Below, in pieces: positions 32,439 to 41,997 of a stretch of 64,000 nucleotides of DNA. Under the pieces are notes generated by a model that saw only the letters and a list, made by a program, of their open reading frames with translations, had not been told where the DNA came from and made no database searches. Numbering within the stretch: position 1 is the first letter of the stretch; each line of letters starts with the position of its first letter. The stretch covers positions 16,306,001-16,370,000 of the forward strand of contig CM065304.1 in NCBI GenBank assembly GCA_033032175.1, in the 5' to 3' direction. Origin of the DNA: Saturnia japonica (lineage: Eukaryota > Arthropoda > Insecta > Lepidoptera > Saturniidae). A program made the translations under genes and the position numbers.

Positions 32439-35400
32439 AGGTGGGTGGACCATGGAAGGCCATGCTCCTTTGAAGGCCAACCATAAAAAAGTCATAGTTA
32501 TTGTCTTGTGATGACAAATTCCTTCCACTCACACTAAGCTACATGAGACTCAAAGACACAGACGCGGCGGCGGTGAGTCGCTAGCGTAGCTATTTTGTTA
32601 GTACGGTTCTCCGCTTCGTAGATTTCGGTCGCCGAAGTTAAAATTGTAATTCGTGCGCACAGCAAAAGGTAAGTTTTTATGTAAATAAACTTTTATTATA
32701 TTATTTTTTTTACAGTAAATTGTCGTATAAGGATTTGTAATGGTACTAAAGAAAAAGATAATAATTTTGCTTCGATTTCAGTTAAAAAATCATTAGAGTT
32801 CCTATGAAAGCCGGTGGTTCCTTACAAGGCCATTCAAAAATTTGACCGTTGGCCTTGCTAGGGTACATGGCCCTTACTAGGAATATTTTAAAATCATGAA
32901 AATATGAACACTAAGTTTTTAATTGAACTACCGGGAAAGTTGAAACAATGTCTTGTGTTTATAATATTATTATTATTTATAAGGATTATTCAACTTTTTA
33001 ACTCAGACTGAATAGAGATATCTTTCAAAATTATTATATTAGATACAGATATACCTTTAAATTTATTTGATGTATATGTTAAGTCTGTAAATATCGTTAT
33101 AAGAATAAGTCGATTGAACAGATGATTACTTTTTATACGTATATTTCAGGTACCAAGAATGTCAGGTTCAAAACCTAGAAAAAGAGGTAGTGCATGGGAT
33201 GAAGATAGTTTAAGACGTGCCATGGAAGCAGTACAACATAATCAACTTAATACAAATGCTGCAGCTTTAAAATTCAATATTCCAAGACGCACACTTAGAA
33301 ACCATTTAATAAGCGGTAACAGTACTTAAATTATTGGGAAGACAACTGTTCTCACAAAACAATAAGAAGAAGACTTGTCGCAGCGAATTAAACGTTTTGC
33401 AAAACTGGGTATACCACTTACCCCTAAATTTATTCGAAAACAAGCCTTTTTATTTTGTGAGAGGTTTAAAATCAAGCACTCATTTAATGTCTACAAGAAT
33501 GGCTGGACGCAAATGGCTTAAAATGTTTTTGATTCGAAACCCATCAATATCAAAAAGAAAACCCGAGCTAATGAATCCAGCTAGAGCCCAAAAAATGAAT
33601 AAGCCCATTGTGAAACACCATTTTGAAGAAGTGAAGAAACTCTATGAAAAGTTAGACATTATTGCACACCCAGAACGCTTATATAACATGGATGAAAAGG
33701 GGTGTCGCATTACGGTCCACAAACAAAATGTAGTTTTGGCTGAAAAAGGGATCACCAGAGTACATCTTGTTGCTCCAGAGCACGCTGAGAACGTTAATAT
33801 AGCGATGTGTGTAAATGCTGTGAGTAATGCTATACCGCCCATGATTATTTTTAAGGGGATTAGGTACAGATCACAATTAGGATCAAATTTGCCACCTGGA
33901 ACAAAGGTAAGTTTGGCACCGAAAGGCAGCATGACCAGTAGCTTGTTCGTAGAGTTCATTCAACATTTTGCTCAACATAAAGCACCCGGTAAGTGTCTGC
34001 TTATCTTTGATGGTGCAAAGTGTCATTTATCACATGAGGCTCTGGAAGAAGCAGATAAAAGTAATATAGTACTGTATTGCTTACCTTCTAACACTACGCA
34101 CGAACTCCAACCTCTATATAAATCTGTTAATCGGTCCTTTGAACATCACTGGGATGAACAAGTGTTGAACTACCTGTGCAATTCTCTAGAGAGAAGTTTA
34201 AACAAAGTTGCATTTAATAAAATTTTCTCGCGAACATGGCCGAAGTGTATAACTCAAACGAATATAACAAATGGATTCAAAGCCACTGGCTTATATCCTC
34301 TTGATTCTGATGTAATACCCGAAGATGCTTATGCACCTTCAATTATAATTGAAAGACCTTTACCGGAAAAGTTACAAGACCAGATCGACCAACCGCTTAT
34401 ATTTGTGCAAGTCTCGCCCCCGTGTCTGAATTGTCATCTCCGTCTCTGATAGATGAAAGCAGGCCTCACAGCTCTTCAATTTTTCCATCAACTTCCGAAA
34501 GGAAGACTATATCGACATCGCCAAAATTCTCAGTTGCAACAAAAAATAGAAAACCAGTTCTTGTTCCTTACAGTTCTTCAACTGATGCTTCAGACATGGA
34601 ATTAGATAATACAGCCCATGGTCAGAGCGGCCACATACTGCTAAGTTCAGTATACCGGTTCAACGACGCAGATACGAAACATGACCCTCTACCGTCTATC
34701 TATGATAATCCTATCCTGTTCAGAGTACGTCCGGACTACAAGAAAATATCACTTATTCTAGCTCTGAATCTGATCTTGATTTGAATCTTAGTGAATCATT
34801 TATTAAAAATAACTACATGAGTAAAATTCAAGTTTCCGATTTATACACATCTTCTTCGTCATTTGATGAAGACCTCGATCAGAAAGAAAACATCACTCCA
34901 AAAAAACAATTAATGAGTCCTAAACCAAAAACTCAACAAAAGAGTCACGAGATAAATGCCACTGGATCTTCGGATGATGACGAGCCGTTAATTAACCTAA
35001 TACAAGATACAGAAAAATCTTTTCATACTTTTTTGCCTACTCCAAACTACGCTACGATAAAGTCTATACGTCCACGGCAAAAAGCTATTAATTATAAAGG
35101 ACAAAGAATAGTTAAAGATTTATTTAAAACTGAGCAAAAAAAGGATGAGTTGAAGCAAATGAGTAAGAAAAAAAGAAAGTCTACAAGTAAGCGAGAACAA
35201 AAAAAGAAAAACATCAATAAAAATGATTCCATAAAACTGCTGAAAAGAAAAGCACAACAACAAAATAGCAAAAGATTAAAAATAGAGATGAAGAAAAGTG
35301 CAGAAGCTGAAGAAAAGAAATGGTACTGTCATGCATGTGGCGAGTGTAGAATCGAAGACATGAGGCAATGTAGCAAATGTGAAAAGTGGTATCACGAGGA

Positions 35401-36252
35401 GTGTATTGGTCTCACTAAAAAAGATCTCGTATTTTTATGCTCAGATTGTGATTAAAATACTTATCCAAAATTATTATCCTGTTTAGTTTATAAGTTTATT
35501 TCCGAATTTAAGTTATTATTTTCTAATATTTTCGATTTTTAATCATAGGAATGGTTGGTTTTTAATGTTCCTGACGAACCTGACAAGACTATGTGCCATT
35601 ATAAGTTCGTAATAATTAGAGTACTTAGTCTGTAGTGTCTATTATTTTATTAAATATAAAAAAGGTTGTCATTGATGATAATTGTAAGTTTGGCCTTCGT
35701 AGGAACATTTTGGCCTTACAAAGAACGGGCCCTTAGGAAGGCCGTTATAGGTAAAAAAATAATTTAATAATTTCATTATAAAAAACAGTGGCAATTTATT
35801 TATTATCAATATAATACTCATTACTATAATTGTTTAGTTATTTGCATTAATATATTCTTAGTTATACGGTGGTGATCAAGGAAGGTTCGTTGAGTTTTTT
35901 AAAGAAGATTATATAATGTGTTAAGCATTTAATGTTTCGTTTAGATGAAGAGCTTTTAATGTAGTTTTAGTAAAAGCGGATATTTTGATTATTACAATTC
36001 TAGTTTTAAGTTGAACGACTGATTATAATATTGGCCTTGTATGGAGCCCTGTTCCTTGCAAGGCCATTTGGAAGAGCTTATTAAAAGTTAAGTTTAATAA
36101 ATAGTGATTATATTTAGAATTTAAATAAGTAATTTATATGTTACACAATAAAACAAAGTGTTAATTAATAATTTGTTTCTTTCATTTATCCATTAAATGA
36201 ACTAATAAAAACTGTTTATTCGTTACAGTGGCCTTCCATGGTCCACATACCT
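32439..36252 (+). mobile_element. pogo-like DNA transposon 2 (3.8 kb) with TA duplication
   Basis: The 24-bp ends are 32439-32462 and the complement of 36229-36252, matching at 22 of 24 positions and sharing GTGGACCATGGAAGGCCA. TA flanks both sides (32437-32438 and 36253-36254). Subterminal copies of AAGGCCA/TGGCCTT, often with a following 'nnnagg', cluster at 32455-32485, 32818-32885 and again at 35690-35745 and 36030-36070. These are candidate transposase-binding repeats. A 5'UTR intron is indicated by AAAAG|GTAAGT (GT at 32669) and TATTTCAG ending at 33149, ten bases before the ATG. Confidence 0.9.
33159..35455 (+). pseudogene. pogo-like transposase with PHD finger, inactivated
   Basis: ATG at 33159 opens an HTH region (MEAVQHNQLNTNAAALKF, IPRRTLRNHL). 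Frames shift near 33325, 33380 and 33505, but the intended order is readable (RIKRFAKLGIPLTPKFIRKQ, then RKWLKMFLIRNPSISKRKPE). The DDE domain has YNMDEKGCRI (first Asp) and LLIFDGAKCHLS (second Asp). The third position, 35 residues further on, reads LQPLYKSVNR, with Tyr replacing the Asp of LQPLD. More shifts near 34430 and 34785 lead to a Ser-rich acidic region, a Lys/Arg-rich stretch (SKKKRKSTSKREQKKKN) and a Cys4-His-Cys3 PHD finger (CHAC, CSKC, HEEC, CSDC) ending at 35455. The sequence differs strongly from element 1, so this is a separate subfamily with the same architecture. Confidence 0.88.
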
Positions 36253-36402
36253 TATGATGTAAACAGAAATGAGGTAGAGTACGTATTTCGTTTAAAGGAA
36301 GGGTCGAGTATTGAATTAAAGGCTGCGCGGGGTGGAACGGAGCGTCTGTTTGTTGCCATAGGATCGCCGCCGAGCGCCGCGGCGCCACCGTCGCGCACTC
36401 AC

Positions 36403-36449
36403 CTGCGTCGGTTGCGTCGTCGCCAGATCCCGTTATGACACAGGGACAT
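36403..36449 (-). CDS. Candidate first coding exon in a GC-rich pocket
   Basis: On the minus strand ATG at 36449 opens MSLCHNGIWRRRNRRR and meets GCAG|GTGAGT with GT at 36402-36401, a near-consensus donor. The surrounding 36320-36470 is strongly GC-rich in an AT-rich region, as at insect promoters. No family is recognised. The short Arg-rich reading could be chance; without transcript data it stays a candidate. Pogo element 2 ends 150 bp away. Confidence 0.25.
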
Positions 36450-36454
36450 GCGCC

Positions 36455-36934
36455 GACGCGACGCCTTTACAAATAATCCTGCGCAACTATAAAATAAAAC
36501 TCGTTTAATAAATAATGTAGTGTTCCAAAGTGTCTACGGATGTAACACTGTTGAATGTTCAAGCGGTTCTGCGGTAGGGGTAAGTTGTTTTATACATCAT
36601 CATAACAAAACTTTGACGTTTGTACGCACGTTGCTTGTTTGACTTTGACAGATAGCCGGTGTTTTTGTTTATATTATGTAACGATCTGTTTATTTCGCCA
36701 AATATCTCTACATACTGTTATAAATTTTGTAAACGTGATAAGAGTAAATATACTTGTGTTATAATAATAATAATTATTGTCAATGTTCCGTTCAAAGTTC
36801 CTTGGAGTTTACCAAGGCTCGATTATCCGGTATTCATGAGTCAAAAAAGTATGATTAAATGTTTATTGTATAAGACACTCTATGTGATAGTGATAAGGGT
36901 TGTTTTCGTGTGAGGTTTTTATTAGCCTTGAGAG
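36455..36934. other. No gene recognised
   Basis: AT-rich sequence between two GC-rich pockets; short open frames only. Confidence 0.3.
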
Positions 36935-36990
36935 AAAGGGACGCGGACGTCGCGCCGCAGCGCCGCGCCGCCGCCTACCCAGGTAGGTTT
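36935..36990 (+). other. GC-rich block with strong splice-donor match
   Basis: A run of GCGCCGC units ends CCTACCCAG|GTAGGT, with GT at 36983. This could be the end of an untranslated first exon on the plus strand. No downstream acceptor or coding exon was identified. Confidence 0.25.
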
Positions 36991-37073
36991 GCATCGTCGC
37001 GTCGCCATATTATAGATCAACACGTTAGACTGGACAAAACAACCAGTCTCTCTGGGAGACTCAGTATTTCTGT

Positions 37074-37515
37074 GAGAGGTGGGCGATTATGAATGATTTA
37101 TATAATCGAGATATTCGATTATGAAAGATTTTCATAATCGCGTTATTTCGATGATGAATGATCATTCATAATCAAGCCGTATGTATACTCAGAGGTGGGC
37201 GATTATGAATGATGACTGAATTGAGATACGTACACTTATTAAAAATGTACAATGGGAAGCTAAAAAAGGTCGCGCAGTTCTCAACAATGTTCTTAATATA
37301 ATACCAATTAGCTAACGTAATAATTACTAATTCTATTAAATTAGTAATTACTAATATTTGTAACCTAGCATTGGTAATTACTAATCGTACTTTGATTATG
37401 AATGATCACTCATAATCGAAATTTCTACTAATATTAGTAATTACTAATGCCTATAATCGAGATATCTTCATAAACGAATGATTACATTAGTATATCTCAA
37501 AATCGCCCACCGCTA
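37074..37515. mobile_element. hAT-type MITE, 442 bp, perfect 8-bp target duplication
   Basis: ATTTCTGT flanks it at 37066-37073 and 37516-37523. The ends are GAGAGGTGGGCGATTATG and the complement of TAGCGGTGGGCGATTTTG. A second copy of the left end (CAGAGGTGGGCGATTATGAA) lies inside at 37190, so the element contains an internal duplicate or a nested copy. The interior is rich in ATTATGAATGAT and TTAGTAATTACTAAT words. Confidence 0.9.
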
Positions 37516-37544
37516 ATTTCTGTGACATTTAAACGAAAATTACC

Positions 37545-37735
37545 AAAGTCTTATAAGTTTTCGAGACATATTTAGTTAATGTATATAAGTAATGTACTTT
37601 TTCTCGTTTATAATCTAGGTTATAAATGGTCTGTGTACCAAATTTGATCCAGATCCGTTCAGCTGTTTTTGCGTGATTGAGTAATAAACTATTATACCAA
37701 ACATAAACCCTTCACATTTATAATATTAGTAAGAT
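37545..37735 (+). repeat. Arthropod-type repeat 3' end
   Basis: 'ctgtgtaccaaatttgatccagatccgttcagc', 'tttttgcgtgattgagtaa' and the end ATTTATAATATTAGTAAGA form a very common lepidopteran repeat end. Its last bases are the complement of the terminus at 834-848. Confidence 0.7.
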
Positions 37736-37959
37736 TATTATGAACTAAATAATTTATAGTTTCATTTATTATTAATCTTTTGTTAAATCTATTATACTAA
37801 TATTAATTACAAGGCCCATGAGATTGTTTACTTGAACACCCTAATATTTTGAACTATCAGTCAGATTTGTAAAAATATTTTTGCATTTTATAGCCTGTCT
37901 GCAATCTGGCAACTTTTAGGCAAGTAGGTATGGGAAGTGACAATACCGATATGATATAG

Positions 37960-38035
37960 TGGTGCATAGGCGGTACGCAGCGTGGTGGAGAATTAGACAA
38001 ATAAAAACAGGGGTGAAACCGTGCGGCACACCTAG
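37960..38035 (+). mobile_element. H2 Helitron-like 3' terminus, truncated copy
   Basis: 'aaacaggggtgaaaccgtgcggcacacctag' ends with CTAG (38032-38035) followed by T and resembles 2796-2830. Only about 75 bp remain recognisable. Confidence 0.6.
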
Positions 38036-39043
38036 TTAAATATAAATTCAAGTAATATTAATTTTAATTGTTCACAATACTTATCATTATGAAGAAGTAC
38101 TTGGCCACTTCTAAACATTAAAAATAAACTTTCGATGCAACAAAATTAATTTAGAACGTTACAGGGATCAATACCTGTTAAAATAATATGAATGTAGTAA
38201 ACAATTATAAAGTTGTCCTACTGATCACCATTATCATCTAATGATCAGAAAGGTCTGACTATAAACAAGAAGATCTCTATATGTCCGAGACTCGAAATTA
38301 CTCTCCTTCCTGCATCATATATAAATTATTGTGGCCCGCGTTCTTCTTTAGTGTTAGAAATAGGTGCAGTAAAACATTGTTTCGATATTCAGCTCTCGGA
38401 AAAAAGTAAACTATGATAAAAGTAGACTACAGATCAGGGAATACTCATAAGTGGGGATTGGAGTACCTAGTTTTTAACATAATTGTTGAGTTTATGAAGT
38501 CACCCATCTAAAAGATTTATTCATACTATGAACACTACCTATAATGAACAAAAGTAGACCTCTATACGATAGATACACGTATTGACACTATATAAAGTAC
38601 TTTGTGTGTTTTATGAATAATCATCATGATTTAATTAATCAATTTATTCATTATTTATTCATTAATAACCATTGTGAGACTTCGAATCCATGAAGGAATT
38701 TGCTCGATATATTAAAGTTATTTCTTTGGCGCATATAATAGAGCGTAAATTTGAGAGCTGGGTGCGCGCTTTTTGTGACGGAAGTGTGAGTTGATGAAGT
38801 TAGCCATCAATGATAATAATTGTTATTCACTTTTTTAATCGTACAGAAATATATCAAGGGTGTAAATATTGATTTCATTTTACTTTGATTAAGTAATTAG
38901 AATAATTGTTATTTAATAAACAAGGCTCAATTATTTCTACATAATTTAAAAAGTCAGTAAAATGAATTAACGTTATTATAATTGTTGGCTGAGTTCTTTA
39001 TGATGTTAACACGTGGGAAATAATAAATTATTATCTAGTTATA
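38036..39043. other. AT-rich, no gene
   Basis: No open frame or repeat motif is recognised. Confidence 0.35.
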
Positions 39044-39178
39044 CACACATGAACAAAATTTAGAGGAACGTAAAAAGGGTTATAAACCAAATATCGTGGA
39101 TATTTGTGACAATTAAGTTCATTGATATAGATTTTGCTTATTAAAAAAATACAGAAATTAAGCATTTTTGTAATTTAT

Positions 39179-39361
39179 CTACATTTCATTCTTTTTATTT
39201 TGTAAATGCTTAGGAAAGGCTATAGCGTGAGCACTTACTGTGGTGCCCTCTCTAACTCTTCGAACCGCTTCCAGTCTGGTTAACATACCCCTAATCAAGT
39301 TATCAATAAAATCTTGAGGGATTGAATCATGTAGTCTAACCATTACTAGTATCAAACACAC
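39179..39361 (-). pseudogene. Tc1-like transposase C-terminal piece
   Basis: RLHDSIPQDFIDNLIRGMLT followed by RLEAVRRVREGTT matches the last helix of Tc1-type transposases ('IPQxxIDNLIRSMPRRLxAVIxARGGxT'). Confidence 0.75.
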
Positions 39362-39379
39362 ACACCGAATCCATCAAGT

Positions 39380-40222
39380 TGTTAAGAGGTAGGTATCGGC
39401 AGATCGGACAGTATACAAGACTCGCTGGATATGGATGTAGACGGAAAACTGTAGTCAGAGATGACCGGTCAGTTCATAAAACCAGCGTGCTTACAAATCG
39501 AACCTTAACTTCTGAAATTAAGTGAAGTTAAAGAATAAATTCACACATGCCTGTCAGAACACCTCTTCTTACCACATGCCATCGAGTAGATCTAGTTACT
39601 TTTGCTCGCAATCATGAAAATTGGAATGATGAAACTTGGAGTCAAGTTGTATTCACAGATGAATCCATATTTTACCTGAAGCTAAATGATGAAGGGATTA
39701 AAGTGTGAATACGCTCGAGAGCGAGGTACACTTAGTAAATACATTAGAAAAGAGGCATATGGTGGAGGGTCAGTTATGGTATGAGGAGGTATTTGTATGA
39801 GAGCACGTACGGAAGTCCGTGTCATTGAAAATTAGTCACTAACAGCTGCACGATAGGTATGTAAATTAGATTTTGGAAGAATGTAGTGGCATTTGCCCCT
39901 TTAATATAAGATGGATTTGTTTTTAAGCATGATAATTGATAATGCACGCCCCTGTACTGTAGTCGACCCATGGCTGTAGATGTCGAACATCTTCGAGATG
40001 TTGCAAACAATGCCAGACTTAAAACCCAAGGATAGTTCATGTATGGGATAAGCTTAGAAGACAAACAAAAAAAATCCTGCCTTGGTAATTTGAGAAATGT
40101 AAAAAACGCATTACAGGAAGAATGAAATGTAATCCTTCAAGACTTTATTGATAAGTAAATTAGGGGGGTTTGACAACGAGACATAAAGCAGTTCGAAGAG
40201 CTATCGGGGGCAACACTTAGTT
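39380..40222 (+). pseudogene. Tc1-like transposase body, inactivated
   Basis: The order RTPLLTTCHRVDLVTFARNH, WNDETWSQVVFTDES (first Asp) and YGGGSVMV is followed, after stops, by a HDN piece near 39928 and NPRIVHVWDKL near 40019. There the catalytic Glu of NPIEHVWD is replaced by Val. It ends with ALQEE, FIDK and EELSGAT. Many stops and shifts are present. It is a Tc1-like (DD34E-type) element and cannot be active. Confidence 0.78.
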
Positions 40223-41529
40223 CTGATTATAGCCCATGCCATAGTAAGTTTATAAAAAAAAAACGGATAAAATGTTACGTACAAAAATATTTCTTTTCTG
40301 TAGAATTTCTATTTTACTCTTAATTTATGTCTTTCATCGTTTGTTATTTCGACGTTTGCTTACATTAACAAATAATAAGCAACATCCAAATTAATATCCA
40401 TATTTGTCATAAATATCCATGATATATTACTTTATACTATTTTCTTTGCTTACTTCTAAATCGTTTGTCGATTAGTGTATTATGACATGTAGGATCCTTT
40501 ACGATGTATTAATTCACCACAGAGATGTGAATAAAACCCGAACGTACGAATGAGGATTTGAATTTGTGCCATATTCATAATTATAACGCGGACTCCCCCC
40601 CCCCCCCCCCCATCCATTGTTCTTGTAGCTGTAAAGGTAAGGTAAAACTTGGTTGTATGGCAAGCTTAAACTTATCTATTCTAGTACCTAGGTATCTTTA
40701 ACTAGCTAGCTAATGGCTATCGCCATGGTAAAATAATAGGGGTAGTATAAGAACTTCAAAGGTGGGTAATGAAATATTGCTGTAAAATGACATCTGTATT
40801 GTTATGTATTAAAATAACTGACAAGTAAATAATATGATATTTCGAAAAATGTTGGTCCCCAATGTTATCCATACACAACATTACTTTCCTAGTCGTTCTT
40901 CAGCTGTATAACAGATGGCACTAGTTGCATGAAAATAATTTTAAAATTTTATGCTATTTTTAAAAATATCTTATTACAAATAATATTTATAACAAATAAG
41001 AATATATATAAGATATATGTATTAACAAAAATAAAAAATGCAGTTAATTATTATTATTTATTAAAATTATTTAAATCATCGACTACAAAAATAAAAAAAA
41101 ATTTTGCATCATAAAGGTAGGTAGGGTACGCAACGCTGCATGCACTTTAAATTGAAATAATTTAAGACATAGTGAACTTAAATAATTTAGTTTTATAGAT
41201 CCATTCTTCACTTTTGTTCAAGCGTACAAATAAGACAGAAACCATTTTTACGGCTTAGCAATTTATATTTAAGTATTTAGAGGTACCTAGTGAAGCAAAC
41301 GCCTTCTGATATGAAATTTCGTTAAACTAATTTACCTGCAAGGAAATATCTATATAGATTTTTATGTTTATATTGCCGTCATGTTGATCGGAAGAACGTT
41401 CAAGATTCTATAGATTTCCGAGTCCGAGTTGTGGAAGTGTTAGGAGTTAAATTCAAAACAAAATTTCATAAATAAATTTCCTGCCATTAAGAGATACTCG
41501 TTTTCCTTCTCCCTACTCTTCAGAACCTC
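40223..41529. other. AT-rich, no gene
   Basis: It contains a C17 tract (40595-40611) and a very AT-rich block at 40930-41100. Nothing coding. Confidence 0.4.
40595..40611. repeat. Homopolymer of 17 C
   Basis: An unbroken C run, rare in this AT-rich setting. Its length may be uncertain because of slippage or assembly error. Confidence 0.95.
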
Positions 41530-41990
41530 TGGTTAGCAATGCGTGATAGCTGCAGTATCCTAGGTGTGGATATTCGCAACAACCTCAACTCCACTACATC
41601 TCTATGACTCGGGTCTCTGAACAGGATGCGACGGTTTTTCACGCCCGGTCAACTGTATCTTCTTTACAAGGCACAAGTTCGGCCGTATATGTAATATTGT
41701 TCGCCATCTCTGGGTTGGATCCGCAAAATCCCTTTCGATGCTCTGGACAGGTTGTAGAGACAGGCTGTCCGTAATGTTTATGATGCAGACGTTACCAAAT
41801 ATATAGAGCCACTTCAGCTGCACAGCAACATTGTCTCGCTGACCGTGTTCTACCGTCTGTATCATGGTGAGTTTACTGAAGAGCTGTTCAATCTAATTCT
41901 TGTTCCCCTTTCGACAATAGAACCACACGCGCAGGGCTTCGGAGTGACAGTTTTACGGTAACTTCCATCTCGGTACGAACTAAAAAAACT
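41530..41990 (+). pseudogene. CR1-like LINE reverse transcriptase C-terminus
   Basis: The reading DSCSILGVDIRNNLN, LYLLYKAQVRPYM, YCSPSLGWIRKIPFDALDRL, RQAVRNVYDADV, NIVSLTVFYRLYHGEFTEEL shows the thumb/connection region of CR1-like RTs ('LLxLYKAQVRPxMEYCSHLWAG', 'LDxxQRRAxRIVxD', 'SLCxFYRIYHGECSEEL'). Three stops interrupt it. The catalytic core is missing. It abuts the tail of the jockey-like LINE at 41998. Confidence 0.8.
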
Positions 41991-41997
41991 GTATGTA

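Larger units (their letters stand above)
39044..40222. mobile_element. Tc1-like element, rearranged remnant
   Basis: The left end CACACATGAACAAAATTTAG, preceded by TA, closely resembles the MITE end at 23061. Inside are a minus-strand transposase C-terminus (39179-39361) and a plus-strand transposase body (39380-40222). The right end was not found. Two copies or an inversion are needed to explain the opposed pieces. Confidence 0.65.
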
